DNA of 64,000 nt, taken from Phytohabitans suffuscus (lineage in GTDB: Bacteria > Actinomycetota > Actinomycetes > Mycobacteriales > Micromonosporaceae). The notes under the pieces were generated by a model. That model ran no database searches and had not been told where the DNA came from. It saw nothing but the letters and a program-made list of their open reading frames with translations. The DNA lies in assembly GCF_011764565.1 (NCBI RefSeq), contig NZ_AP022871.1, positions 6,014,320 through 6,078,319 of the forward strand, read 5' to 3'. This document shows, piece by piece, positions 33,024 to 43,612 of this stretch; positions within the stretch are counted from its first letter, which is position 1, and each line of letters starts with the position of its first letter. Both the position numbers and the translations under genes were made by a program.

Positions 33024-36000
33024 TCAGTCCGGTGCCAGCCAAGCGGTCTGGATCAGATTGGTGCCGTCGCTGCGGCGTACGAGCGTGCCCCGGCCGGGCG
33101 GCTGCGGGCTGGGCTTGAGGTTGCCGAGCACGCGCCCCTCGTCCGGGTTGCCGGACATCAACAGGCCGGGCGCCTCCAGCTCGTGCAGCTGCTGCAGCAG
33201 CGACTCGTAGCTGCCCCGGCTCGCCCCGGCACAGCGCCGGGCGACGACGAGGTGCAGGCCGATGTCGCGCGCCTGCGGCAGCAGCTCCACCAGCGCGCCC
33301 AGCGGGCTGCGCCCGGCGGCGGCCACCAGGTCGTAGTCGTCGACCAGCACGTACACCTCGGCGCCGGTCCACCAGCTCCGGGTGCGCAGCTGCTCGCTGG
33401 TGACGTCCGGACCCGGCAGCCGCTCCGACAGGGCCTCCAGCAGCCCGTCCGCCATCTGCTCGGCGACCTTCGCGGACGACGCGTACTCCAGCAGGTGCTC
33501 GCCCTCGACGGCGCCGAGCAACCCGCGCCGGTAGTCGACGATGGCGAGCTTGGCCTCGCCGGGCGTGTACCGCTCGACGAGCGTGCGGGCGATCAGGCGC
33601 AGCAGGTTGGTCTTGCCGCACTGCGAGTCGCCGTACACCACGAGGTGCGGCTCGGCCTCGGTGTTGAGCAGCACGGGCGCGAGCCGCAGCTCGTTGATGC
33701 CGATCGCGATGCCCCCGGGCGCCGGCCCCACGTCCTGCCAGAGCTGGGCGGCCGGCAGCGTGCCCGGCAGCAGCCGCAGCCGCGGGGCGGGGCTGTGCGG
33801 CCAGGCGTCCCGCACCCGGGCGACGAGCGCGGCGGTGCGCCCGGCGAGGTCGCCGTCGCCGGTGCGGTCGTCCACAGTGGGCACGGCGGCGAGGAAGTGC
33901 AGGCGGTCACGGGTGATGCCGCGCCCCGGCGCGCCCTCCGGGACGTTGGCCGCGGCCCGGCGGTCGATCTCCGACTCGCTGGTGTCGCCGAGGCGCAGCT
34001 CCAGCCGGGAGGTGAGCAGGTCGCGGAGGTTGTAGCGGACCTCCGACCAGCGGTTGGCGGTCAGTACGATGTGGACACCGAAGCCCAGGCACCGGCCGGC
34101 GAGCTTGACGACCGTCTCGTCCAGCTCCTCGTACTCCTCGCGCAGCGTGGCGTAGCCGTCGACGACGAGGAACACGTCACCGAAGAGGTCGTCGGCGAAC
34201 TCGCCCCGGGCCCGGCGCTCGCGGTAGGAGTCGATCGAGTCGATGCCGAGCTCGACGAAGCGGGCCTCGCGGTCGTCGAGCAGGACGGTCACCTCGGCGA
34301 CCGTGCGCCGGACGCTCTCCGCGTCGCGGCGCACCGCGACACCGGACACGTGCGGCAGCTCGGCCAGCGCGCGCAGGCTGCCGCTGCCCAGGTCGACGCA
34401 GAAGAACTGCACCTCGCGGGGGCTGTGGGTGGTCGCCAGCGCGCAGATGAGCGTGCGCAGCAGGGTGCTCTTGCCCGAGCGGGGACCGCCGACGATCACG
34501 ACGTTGCCGGCGGCCCCGCCGAGCTCGACCACGAACGGGTCGCGCCGCTGCTCGTACGGCCGGTCGACGATCCCGACCGGTGCCGTCAGCGGGGTGTGGC
34601 GGCGCCAGGTATCCGCGACGAGCCCGTGCCGCTCGCCGGCGGTGAGCGGGCCGAGCAGCGAGCCGAGGCTGGGCGCCTCGGCCAGCGGCGGGAGCCACAC
34701 CTGGTGGGCCGGCGGGCCGTGGCCGCCCAGCCGCCGCACGATGACGTCGAGCATGGTCGTCTGCGGGACGGCGTCCTCGGGCGCCGCCGGCTCCGGCTCG
34801 GGCCCGGCGGCGGGCCGCGGCGGCAGCGCCAGGTGCGCCAGGCCGTACGGCACGATCTGCCGCTGGACGACCGCCTGGGACACGCGCGCCGCCTGGCCGG
34901 CCGGGCGGTACGGCCCGGACACGTACGCCGCGCGGAAGCGCAGCATCGTCTGGGTGCCGGCCTTCAGGTATCCGTGGCCGGGCGCGTTGGGCAGCTCGTA
35001 CGCGTCCGGCACGCCGAGCACCACGCGGCTCTCCAGCGCCGAGAACGTGCGCAGCCCCACCCGGTACGACAGGTGGGTGTCCAGCCCGCGCAGCCGCCCC
35101 TCCTCCAGGCGCTGGCTGGCCAGCAGCAGGTGCACGCCGAGCGAGCGGCCGAGCCGGCCGATCGTGACGAACAGGTCGATGAAGTCGGGCTGGGCGGCGA
35201 GCAGCTCGCTGAACTCGTCGCAGATGATCAGCAGGCTCGGCAGCGGGGCGAGCGGCTTGCCGGCCAGGCGGGCCTTCTCGTACTCGGTGCGCGAGACGTA
35301 GTTGCCGGCGGCCCGCAGCAGCTCCTGCCGGCGCACCAGCTCGCCGGCGAGGGCGTCCTCCATGCGGTCCACCATGGACAGCTCGTCGGCGAGGTTGGTG
35401 ATGACCGCGCTCGTGTGCGGCAGGACGTCGAGGGAGGCGAACGTGGCACCGCCCTTGAAGTCGACCAGGACGAAGTTGAGCTCCTCGGTGGAGTGCCCGA
35501 TCGCGAGCGAGCAGACGATCGTGCGCAGCAGCTCGCTCTTGCCCGAGCCGGTGGCGCCGATGATCAGCCCGTGCGGGCCCATCCCGTCCTGGGCGGCCTC
35601 CTTGAAGTCGAGCTCCACGGCGGCGCCGTCGACGCCGAGGCCGAGCGGGATCCGCAGCCGGTCGCGCTCCGGCCGGGTCCGCCAGGTGACCGCCGGGTCG
35701 ACGCCGGACGCGTCGCTGAGGCCGAGCAGCTCGGGCAGCTCCATGACCCGCGCGGTGGCCTCCTCGGTGGGCTCCGCGCGGCGGGAGAGCCGGTACGGGG
35801 CGAGCGCGCGGGCCAGCCCGGTCGCCTGCTCGACGCTGAGCCGGTCCGGGCGGCCGAGCTGGGTGGTCTGCTTGCCGCGGTCGGCGCTGAGCGAGGCTGC
35901 GGCGACGTCGAGGCAGAGCAGCCAGCGGTCGGCCTCGCGGGGCACCGTGCCGGAGAGGTCGAGGAGGGTGGTGCCGAGCAGCCCGGCGCCGTGCAGCTGG

Positions 36001-36991
36001 CTCGCCGCCGGCAGCTCGCCCCCGTCGACCACGACGAGCAGGTGCGGGCCGTCCGTGTACGGGCGGGCGTCCACGGAGTGCCGGGGCCGCGCCGCGAGGT
36101 CGTCGGCGAGCGCGGTCTCCAGCTCGGTGGCGGACCCGAACACCAGCCGGGTCGACCCGGCCGCGTCGACCCGGCCGTCGTCCTGCGCGTGCGGCAGCCA
36201 CTTCAGCCAGTCCCACAGCGGCAGCCGCTCGGCGGGCGCGAGGAGCGCCACCCGCACGTCGTCCGGCGAGTGGAACGTGGCGAGCTGGCAGATCAGCGCG
36301 CGGGTCAGCGCCAGCGCGGGCTCCCGCTCGCCGCGCAGCACGATCCGGCTGAACGAGCGGACCTGTACCGCCAGCGGCAGGTCGGGCACGACCGACTGCG
36401 CGCGGACGAAGCGGCGCAGCGCCACCGCGGTCAGCGGCTCGAGGTCTTCGACCGGCTTCGTCTCCGGCGGCACGATCGTGACCGCCAGCTTCTGCACGCC
36501 GACCGCCAGCCGCACCTCGCCGAAGTCGGGGTCGGTGGCGCGCCGCTCCCACATCCGCCGGGACGCCGCGACCGCCCACAGCGCCTCCGGCTCCGGGTGG
36601 CGCCACAGCAGCGCCGTGCGCTGGCGCTCGGCGGCGCGGCGTGCCTGCCGGCGAGCCTGGGCCAGATAGCGGTGGTACTCGCGGCGCTGCGCGTCGACCT
36701 CGCCCCGCCGGTTGCCCCGCCGAGCGAGAAGCCGGCCATGCCCAGCATGGAGACCGCGAACAGCCCACCCACGACGTACATCAGCGTGCCGCCGGCGCGG
36801 CCGGTCTGCATCGTCGAGTACATGATGGCCATCGCGCCGCCGCTGGCCATCATCGGCAGCAGCATCAGCATGTGCCCGAACCCGCGCGACACCGGCTCGG
36901 CCAGCTCCGGCGGCGGCTCCAGGACAAGCTCCCCGCGGGGCAGCTGCGGCGCGGGCTGGCGAGGCGGCCGGCGGAACAGCACCGTACTCAC
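33024..36991 (-). CDS. eccC: Type VII secretion motor ATPase EccC (three FtsK/SpoIIIE modules; frameshifted)
   Basis: About 1322 residues from GTG 36991 (VSTVLFRRPP, GGAGG upstream). Two membrane helices (MLMLLPMMASGGAMAIMY, GGTLMYVVGGLFAVSMLGMAGF). The frame slips once near 36715-36718, then GNRRGEVDAQRREYHRYL leads to the cytoplasmic part. Three nucleotide-binding modules follow: Walker A GATGSGKSE with LLIICDEFSEL, Walker A GGPRSGKST with VFLVVDGYATL, and GDSQCGKTN with VYVLVDDYDLV. Only the first has a canonical DE Walker B, as in known EccC motors. It is fused, not split into EccCa/EccCb. It powers WXG100 substrate export; the esx pair is immediately downstream. Confidence 0.93.
36715..36718 (-). 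other. Apparent frameshift in eccC
   Basis: MAGFSLGG and GNRRGEVDAQ are in different frames. The break falls just after the second membrane helix, and a base added to the nearby CCCC run joins them. Confidence 0.7.
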
Positions 36992-37132
36992 GACGCCTCC
37001 GTGAACACTGCGTGGCGACAGAAAGGTATCGACCGTGCTTGAACTGGGCCCCACTATAACGACGCCGGCGAGGCCGGACCGCTGTCGAGAACCACACGTG
37101 AACCGGTTCCGCCGAACCGTCGTAGCACAGGC
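36992..37132. promoter_or_regulatory. Divergent promoter region eccC / substrate-eccD-eccB operon
   Basis: 141 bp between divergent starts, with AT-richer words (AAAGGTATCGACCG, CCACTATAACGACG). Clear -35/-10 pairs cannot be assigned. Confidence 0.4.
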
Positions 37133-37516
37133 ATGGGTGCTGATGGGGCGGGCAGCGAAGGGCTCACCGTCGACCTGCTGTCGCTGCAGGGTTTCTATCT
37201 CACGCTCCAGCCACGGATCGACGAGGTGGGCCGCGCCCTGCTGGCGCTGCAGGTCCCGCCCGGGTCCGACCCGCCGGCGCTCGGCGGGTTCCACGACGCC
37301 GCGATGACCGCCGCCCGGCACCAGGTGCTGCGCGACCAGTACGTGCGGCAGCTGGGCCGGCTGCTCGACTCCCTGACCACCGCCCAGCGCGCCACGGCTC
37401 GCATCCTGGACGCGTACCGGACGGTCGAGGAGCTCAACTCGGTGCGCCCCGATCAGGTCCAGGACGCGCTGGACCCGACCGGGGAGGCGCTCGACAGTGG
37501 ACGAACCGATGCCTGA
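37133..37516 (+). CDS. Small ESX-associated protein with YxxxE signal, paralogue of 26095 gene
   Basis: 127 residues: GLTVDLLSLQGFYLTLQPRIDEVGRALLALQ, a loop, then helices ending AYRTVEELNSV, a YxxxE export signal. Length and layout match the minus-strand product at 26095-26478. It begins the plus-strand operon with the WXG-like protein, EccD and EccB. Overlaps the next gene by 20 bp. Confidence 0.7.
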   Translation: MGADGAGSEGLTVDLLSLQGFYLTLQPRIDEVGRALLALQVPPGSDPPALGGFHDAAMTAARHQVLRDQYVRQLGRLLDSLTTAQRATARILDAYRTVEELNSVRPDQVQDALDPTGEALDSGRTDA

Positions 37517-38552
37517 CGAGTACTACGAGCGGTACCGGCAGCTGCGCCACGAGGAGCTGTACCGCCAGCTGATGGCCGGGTCACCGAAGCGACTGGCCAA
37601 GGTGGAGGGTGCCTGGCGGCGGGCCGCGGAGTCCGCGGAGTCCGTCGCTACCGGGCTGCGCGCCGACCTCGCCCGCCTGGCCCCGCGCTGGGAGGGCAAG
37701 GGCAGCCGCGAGTTCCAGTACCGGATCGGCCTGGTCGTCGCGTTCGCGCAGAAGCTCGGCGAGGAGGCCGCGGCGCTGCGGATCGGGCTCGACCTCATGT
37801 CCGGGGCGCTGGCCGACGCCCAGCGGCGGGTCGACCAGCCGGCACCCGTCCAGACCCCGGCCCGGCCGGACGTCTCGGCCGGCGGTGTGGTCGACGGGTC
37901 GTTCGGCCACGTCCTGGCGACGGACGAGCAGGCCAAGGCGCGCGAGCGGATCGCCGCGCTGGTGGCCCGGCTGGCCGGGGAGTACGCGCTCGCCGAGCAT
38001 CGCAACTGGCCGGCGGCGGTGCCCGAGCCGCCGCCCGGCCTGCCCGGCAGCGTGGGCGACGGCCTCACCGACGGCCTGACCCCGGTCGGCGGCGTCGAGC
38101 CGCCGGGCCGGACGCCGGTCGGGACGGGCGCGCCGGTCACCGGGACGGGTACGCGGCTCGCCGGCGCCGGGCTCACGGACGCGGTGGCGCCCGCCGCCGG
38201 GCTCACCGCGCTCGCCAACTCGCCGTCGCCGGTCGCGGCGCCACCGCCGCCGCCGGTCGCGCTCGGCGGCGCGCTGCCCGGCCTGAGCGGCGCCGCCGAG
38301 TCGGGGGTGCGGCCGGCCGCGGACGGCAGGGGCTTCGCGGGCGCGGCGGCACCGGTGGGCGCGGGTATCCCACCACCGGTCCTGGGCGGCGGCGGGATGG
38401 CCGGCGGTGGGCGGCCCGCCGACGGGTACGCCGTCACCGACCCGCGCCTGGCCGGCGGCGCGGCCGACTGGTCGGAGGCCGACCGCGTGGCCTGGTCCGC
38501 GGACGACGACTCGCCACCCGCGGTGCTCGGCGGGCGGCCGGCGAGCGCGTAG
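37497..38552 (+). CDS. WXG-like Pro/Gly-rich candidate ESX substrate
   Basis: 351 residues from GTG 37497 (GGGGAGG nine bases upstream; ATG 37509 is an alternative). ~1-160 is helical with a WXG-type turn RWEGKGSREF (~64). ~170-320 is low-complexity Pro/Gly/Ala sequence. The end has WSEADRVAWSADDDSPPAVLGGRPASA. This matches the plan of the 24903 product (WXG helices, flexible linker, acidic aromatic tail). Likely exported with the 127-aa partner encoded just upstream. Confidence 0.7.
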   Translation: MDEPMPDEYYERYRQLRHEELYRQLMAGSPKRLAKVEGAWRRAAESAESVATGLRADLARLAPRWEGKGSREFQYRIGLVVAFAQKLGEEAAALRIGLDLMSGALADAQRRVDQPAPVQTPARPDVSAGGVVDGSFGHVLATDEQAKARERIAALVARLAGEYALAEHRNWPAAVPEPPPGLPGSVGDGLTDGLTPVGGVEPPGRTPVGTGAPVTGTGTRLAGAGLTDAVAPAAGLTALANSPSPVAAPPPPPVALGGALPGLSGAAESGVRPAADGRGFAGAAAPVGAGIPPPVLGGGGMAGGGRPADGYAVTDPRLAGGAADWSEADRVAWSADDDSPPAVLGGRPASA

Positions 38553-38645
38553 AGCCGGCCCGCCGCCGGTCGGTCCGGGCGCGCATCGATGGATACGATG
38601 GCGCCGATGGTCGCCGCCGGCCGGAGACGCTGGAGGTCGTGAGTC

Positions 38646-40025
38646 GTGGGCAGTGGACTGAGCCGGGTCACCGTGGTGGCGCCGCGCAGCCGGATCGACC
38701 TGGCGTTGCCGTCGGACGTGCCGCTGGCTGACCTGCTGCCCACCGTGCTGCGGTACGCCGGCGCCGACCTCGCCGACGAGGCGAGCGCGCGGCACGGCTG
38801 GGCGCTGTCCCGGCTGGGCGGCGTGGTGCTGGACGGCTCGCACACCCCGGCGCAGCTCGACGTGCGCGACGGCGAGCTGCTCTACCTGCGCCCGCGCGGG
38901 GACGAGGCGCCGCGCATGGTCTTCGACGACGTGGTCGACGCGGTGGCGACCGCGGCCCGGGAGCGCACCCGGCGCTGGACCGCCGCGACGACGCGCACCG
39001 CCGGCCTGTTCGTCGGGGTGCTGGCGTTGCTGGCCGGCGGCGCCGGGATCCTGCTGGCCGGGCCGTCCCGGGCCACCGGCGCGGTCACCGGGCTGGCGAT
39101 GGCCGCCGCCCTGGTGGTGCTGGCCGTCGTCCTGGCCCGCGCGGCCGGCGACGGCCGCGCCGCGGTGGCGTTCGCGCTGACCGGCATCTGGTACTCGGCC
39201 GTCGGCGGGCTGCGGCTGCTCGCCGGTGACCGCGGGGTCGGCGACCTGTCCTGGCCGCACGTCCTGGTGGCCGCGACGATGGTCGTGGTCTTCACCGCGG
39301 TCGCCGCGGTGGGGGTCGCCGAGGCCGGCCCGGTCTTCCTGTGCGTGGGCCTCTGCGCGGTCGGCCTGCTCCTGGCCACGAGCGTCGCGCTGGTCTTCGG
39401 CGCCGGTGTGGCCGCGTCTGCCGCGGTCACCGTCACCGTGGCGCTCGCGTTCCTGCCCGCGCTGCCGATGCTCGCGTACCGGCTCGGCCGGCTGCCGGTG
39501 CCGACCCTGCCCGCCGACCGCGAGCAGCTGCGCCACGACGACGAGCAGGTCGACGGGGAGCGGCTGCTCGGCCGGTCCGACCGCGCCGACCAGTACCTGG
39601 CGGCCCTGCTGACCGCGCTGTCGGTCGTCGGCGGCGCGGCGGCGGTCGCGGTCTGCACCGGCGGCGTGCCCGGCGTGGTGCTGGCCACGGTGCTCGGCCT
39701 GCTGTTCCTGGCCCGCGCCCGGTGGTTCGGCCAGCGCACGCAGCGGCTGGCGCTGCTGGTCGCCGGCGTCGTGGCGCTCACGGCGGCGGCGGTCGCGCTC
39801 TTCGTCGCGGCGGGCACGGGCGGGCGGCTGCTGGTCGCCGTGGTGGCGGCGGTGGTCGTCGCCGGGGTCGGCGTGGGGTACGCGCTGGCGGCCGGCCGGC
39901 GCCCGAACTCCCCGCTGTGGGGCCGGGCGCTCGACATCGCCGAGATCGTGCTGATCCTCGCGGTGGCGCCGCTGGCCGCCTGGGTGGCCGACCTGTACAC
40001 GTGGATCCGTTCGGTGCGCGGCTGA
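38646..40025 (+). CDS. eccD: Type VII secretion membrane protein EccD
   Basis: 459 residues from GTG 38646. N-terminal ubiquitin-like (YukD-type) domain ~5-85 (RVTVVAPRSRIDLALPSDVPLADLLPTVL ... GELLYLRPRGDEAP), then about eleven membrane helices from ~118 to the end. EccD lines the membrane pore region of the ESX complex. It precedes eccB by 38 bp in the same operon. Confidence 0.92.
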   Translation: MGSGLSRVTVVAPRSRIDLALPSDVPLADLLPTVLRYAGADLADEASARHGWALSRLGGVVLDGSHTPAQLDVRDGELLYLRPRGDEAPRMVFDDVVDAVATAARERTRRWTAATTRTAGLFVGVLALLAGGAGILLAGPSRATGAVTGLAMAAALVVLAVVLARAAGDGRAAVAFALTGIWYSAVGGLRLLAGDRGVGDLSWPHVLVAATMVVVFTAVAAVGVAEAGPVFLCVGLCAVGLLLATSVALVFGAGVAASAAVTVTVALAFLPALPMLAYRLGRLPVPTLPADREQLRHDDEQVDGERLLGRSDRADQYLAALLTALSVVGGAAAVAVCTGGVPGVVLATVLGLLFLARARWFGQRTQRLALLVAGVVALTAAAVALFVAAGTGGRLLVAVVAAVVVAGVGVGYALAAGRRPNSPLWGRALDIAEIVLILAVAPLAAWVADLYTWIRSVRG

Positions 40026-40063
40026 GTGCGTCTGATGAGGACGGTGCGGGGAGGGGGTAGGCG

Positions 40064-41487
40064 ATGACCAGCCGCCGGGACCAGGTCCAGGCATACCGCT
40101 TCCTCACCCGGCGGATCGTGTCGGCCATGCTCGCCGGTGAGCCCGAGACCAACGAGCTGCCGATGCGCCGGTTCGGGTTCGCCATGCTCGGCGGCCTCGT
40201 GGTGGGGGTGCTCGTCTTCGCCGGGTTCGGCGTCTACGGGCTGGTGCGCCCCGGCGGTGGAAAGCCCGCGGAGAAGACGATCCTGGTGGAGCGGGAGACC
40301 GGCGCCAAGTACCTCTACATCGAGGGCCGCCTGCACCCCGTCCTCAACTGGGCCTCGGCCCGGCTGATCCTCGGCGAGGCCCAGCCGGCGGTGCGGACGA
40401 TGGCCCGCGCGTCCCTGCGCGAGGTGCCCCGCGGGCGGCCGGTCGGCATCCCCGGGGCGCCGGACGCGTTGCCGGACCGGAAGGAGCTGGTCGGGCTGCC
40501 GTGGAGCGTGTGCAGCGCGCCGCGCGCCGCCGACTCGCTGGCGCTCGGCTCGTACGTCCTGGTAGGACACAGCCCGGCCGGCGGCTCGGCGCTGCCCCCG
40601 GACGCGGGCCTGCTGGTCGGCGCCGGCCAGCAGCGGTACCTGCTGTGGAGCCACCACCGCCTGCGGGTGCCGGACAACGCGACGCTGGCGGCGCTGGGAT
40701 GGGCGTCCGTGGCGCCGCTGCCGGTCGCCGGGGCGCTGCTCAACGCGCTGCCGGCCGGGCCGGACCTGGTCGCGCCGCGGATCGCCGGCGCCGGTGGCCC
40801 GGCCCGCCGGGAGGTCGGCGGGGAGGCGGTCGCGATCGGCGAGCTGTTCCGGGCGGCCGACCAGCTGTACGTGATGGTGCCCGACGGGCTCGCCCCCGTG
40901 GGCGACCTGGCCGGCCGCCTCCTGACCGCGGCCGGGCGGCCGGTGACCGAGATCAGCGTGGCGGAGGTCGGCCGGCTGCTCGTCGGCGCGGCCGCGGAGC
41001 CGCCCGGCTACCCGGCGGCGGTGCCGCGACTGCGCAACGGCGACGGCCCGGCGGCGGTGTGCGCCGCCTACCGCGACGCGGGCGCCACGGACACCCCGGT
41101 CGCCGTCGAGACGTACGCGCGCGCCGGCGCCGAGCTGACCCTGCCGGCGGACCAGGCACCGGCGGGCGCGGGCGCGGACGGTGTGGCGACCGCGGACCGG
41201 GTGGTCCTGCCGGGCGGGCGGGCCGCGCTGGTGCGGGCGCGGCCGGTGCCCGGGCCGCGGCCACCGGCACCGCGTACCTGGTCACCGACCAGGGGCTCAA
41301 GTACGCGATACCGCAGCAGGACAGCGACAAGGTGATCAGCTCGCTCGGGTACGGGGGAGTGGCGCCGGTGCCGGTCCCGACCGCGGTCCTCGCGCTGGTG
41401 CCCACGTCCGTCGCACTCGACCCGGGGGCCGCGGCGCTCTTCGCACCCCCGCCCGCCGCGCCGGAACCCACACGCACCCCGGGCTGA
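40064..41487 (+). CDS. eccB: Type VII secretion protein EccB (frameshifted)
   Basis: Start ATG 40064 (MTSRRDQVQAYRFLTRRIVSAML), the conserved EccB N-terminus, then one membrane helix (FAMLGGLVVGVLVFAGFGVYGLV, ~38-60). The periplasmic part shows the repeat features of EccB (YLYIEGRLHPVLNWASARLILG, VCSAPR). The frame is lost within 41236-41262 and resumes as TGTAYLVTDQGLKYAIPQQDS...LGYGGVAPVPVPTAVLALVPTSVALDPGAA, the typical EccB C-terminus. Corrected length ~474. The two conserved Cys (VCSAPR, AVCAAYR) could form the disulfide known in EccB. Confidence 0.9.
41236..41262 (+). other. Apparent frameshift (missing base) in eccB
   Basis: Homology moves from frame 2 to frame 1 between ALVRARPVPG and ATGTAYLVTD. 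Confidence 0.75.
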
Positions 41488-41515
41488 TTGCGCCCGCTAT
41501 CTAAGGTGTTGAGCT

Positions 41516-42496
41516 ATGCGGGGTGGCTTTCGGGTAGGAACGACCGCCTTGTCGGCGGTCCTTCTGTTGAGTGGCTGCACGGCGGACCTGGCCGACCGGG
41601 GTTCGGGCGGTGCGCGGGCCGAGGCGCCGCTGCCGCAGGGGGTCAGAGACCCGGCCGTGCCGCCGAGCGCGGCGCCGGCCGAGCCCGACTGCGATCCCCG
41701 CGCCAGCCTCCGTCCGGCCGGCGCGCTGCCCCGGCCCGGCAGCATGCCGCCGGGATCCACAATGGACAAGATCCGCCAGCGCGGCCGGCTGGTCGCGGGC
41801 GTCGACCAGAACAACTACCTGTTCGGCTTCCGCGACCCGGTCAGCGGGCGGCTGGAGGGCTTCGACATCGACCTGGTGCGCGAGGTGGCCAGGGCCATCT
41901 TCGGCGACCCGGAGCGCGTGCAGTACGTGGTGGTCACCCAGGCGCAGCGGCTCACCGCCGTCAACGGGCAGGTCGACCTGGTGGCCAACTCGATGACGAT
42001 CACGTGCGGGCGGCGCGAGCTGGTCGAGTTCTCCACCAACTACCTCGACTCCGGCCAGCGGGTGCTCGTGCCGCAGACCTCGCCGGTCGGGAGCATCGAC
42101 GACCTGGGCGGCCGGCGGGTGTGCGCGGCGGCCGACACCACCTCGATACAGGCGATCATCGACGCGCCATCGAAGCCGGTCGCGGTCTCCGCCGTCGACT
42201 GGACCGACTGTCTCGTGCTGCTCCAGCAGGGCCAGGTCGACGCCATCTCCACCACCGACAACGTGCTGGCCGGCCTGGCCGCGCAGGACCCCACCACCAA
42301 GATCGTGGGGCCGCGCTTCAGCGACGAGCCGCACGGGCTGGCGTTCGCCCGCGGCGCGACCGACCTCGTCCGCTTCGTCAACGGCGTCTTCGACCGCCTC
42401 CGCGCGGACGGCGGCTGGATGAGGATCTACAACCGGTGGCTGGGCGCCACGCTCGGCCGGGTGACGGCGCCGCCCCCGGCCAGATACCGGGCCTGA
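41516..42496 (+). CDS. GlnH-like amino-acid-binding lipoprotein
   Basis: 326 residues, lipobox LLLSGC after a short signal peptide. Family 3 solute-binding fold: MDKIRQRGRLVAGVDQNNYLFGFRDP, GFDIDLVREVARAIFGD, RLTAVNGQVDLVANSMTIT, GRRELVEFSTNYLDSGQRVLV, and the C-terminal NRWLG. Resembles glutamate/glutamine-binding proteins. No permease gene adjoins it. In mycobacteria a GlnH lipoprotein works as a sensor with GlnX and PknG, so a signalling role is possible. It follows eccB by 28 bp and may be co-transcribed with the ESX operon. Confidence 0.88.
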   Translation: MRGGFRVGTTALSAVLLLSGCTADLADRGSGGARAEAPLPQGVRDPAVPPSAAPAEPDCDPRASLRPAGALPRPGSMPPGSTMDKIRQRGRLVAGVDQNNYLFGFRDPVSGRLEGFDIDLVREVARAIFGDPERVQYVVVTQAQRLTAVNGQVDLVANSMTITCGRRELVEFSTNYLDSGQRVLVPQTSPVGSIDDLGGRRVCAAADTTSIQAIIDAPSKPVAVSAVDWTDCLVLLQQGQVDAISTTDNVLAGLAAQDPTTKIVGPRFSDEPHGLAFARGATDLVRFVNGVFDRLRADGGWMRIYNRWLGATLGRVTAPPPARYRA

Positions 42497-42515
42497 CCAG
42501 GGCTATGGTCGGTCG

Positions 42516-43609
42516 GTGCGCATTCTTTTCGTATCCGCGCCGCTGATCGGGCACCTCTTCCCGATGGTGCCGCTCGCCTCGGCGCTGCGGGAGGCCGGGC
42601 ACGAGGTGCGCTTCGTGGCCGGCGGCGACGCGGCCGGCGCGCGGCCCGCGGGGCTGCGTGTCGACGACGTCGTACCCACCTTCGACTTCAGCCGCGTCGC
42701 CCGCCGCGTGCTGCTGCGCCACCCCTGATCGGCCGGGCCGAGCTGGCCGGCAAGGGCGGCACGCGCGGCGTGGCGCTGCTCTTCGGCGCGGTCAACGACC
42801 AGCTCGTCGGCGGCGCGCTGCGGGTCGCCCGCGAGTGGGCGCCCGACCTGGTGGTGTACGAGCCGCTGGCCGCCGCCGGCGCGCACGCCGCGGCCGAGGT
42901 CGGCGTGCCCGCGGTGCTGCACGGCAACACGCTGTTCGACGAGGCCGAGCTGGTCCGGGTCACGACCGCCGCGATGCGGCACCGGCGCCCGGCCGGGCTG
43001 CCCGCCGACCGCCTGGTGCTCAGCGTCGCCCCGCCGAGCCTGGTCGGCCCGCGCGAGGTGCGCCCGATGCGCTTCGTGTCGTACGGCGGTGACGGCGAGC
43101 TGCCCGACGTGCTGCGCGACCCGCCGCCGGACGGCCGCCCGCGCATCCTGGTCAGCCACAGCACGGTGCCCGGCCCGGGCGGCGGCGACCTGATCGGCGC
43201 GGCGGTCGCCGCGGCGTCCGGTGTGGACGCCGAGGTGGTGCTGGTCCGCCCCGACCGCATCGACGGCCTGCCGGAGAACGTTCGCGCGGTCGGCTGGACG
43301 CCGCTCGCCGAGGCGCTGCCCACCTGTGCGGGCGTGGTGCACCACGGCGGCGCGGGCACGCTGCTGGCCGCGCTGGCCGCCGGCGTACCCCAGATCGTCG
43401 TCCCCGGACCGGGCGACCGCCGCCGCAACGCCGAGTTCGTCGCGGGCCGGGGCGCCGGCCTCGCGGTGCCGATCCGGCAGATCGACGGCGCGGCCCTGCG
43501 GCGGCTGGTCACCGACGGCGGGCTGGCCGCCGCGGCCGGCGAGGTCCGCGACGAGATGGCCGCGCTGCCCCACCCGGCCGACCTGGTGTCCGAGGTGGCC
43601 GGCGGCTGA
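42516..43609 (+). CDS. MGT-type (GT1) glycosyltransferase (frameshifted)
   Basis: MRILFVSAPLIGHLFPMVPLASALREAGHEVRFV is the acceptor-side N-terminus of macrolide-type GT1 enzymes. The frame ends in TGA after RRVLLRHP at the CCCC run 42722-42725; one extra C continues as LIGRAELAGKGGT... to the end. The C-terminal donor-binding motif is AGVVHHGGAGTLLAALAAGVPQIVVPGPGDRRRNAEFV. Corrected length ~364. Cytosolic transfer of an activated sugar to a small molecule. No biosynthetic cluster surrounds it, so the acceptor is unknown. Confidence 0.87.
42722..42725 (+). other. Apparent frameshift (missing C) in glycosyltransferase gene
   Basis: An in-frame TGA is created directly after CCCC; homology continues one frame back. 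Confidence 0.8.
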
Positions 43610-43612
43610 GCG

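Noticed and set aside
33024..37004. A 1345-codon open frame on the plus strand opposite eccC
   Set aside because: It is the antisense shadow of eccC; the translation is Arg/Gly/Pro-rich without domains, a usual effect of high GC.
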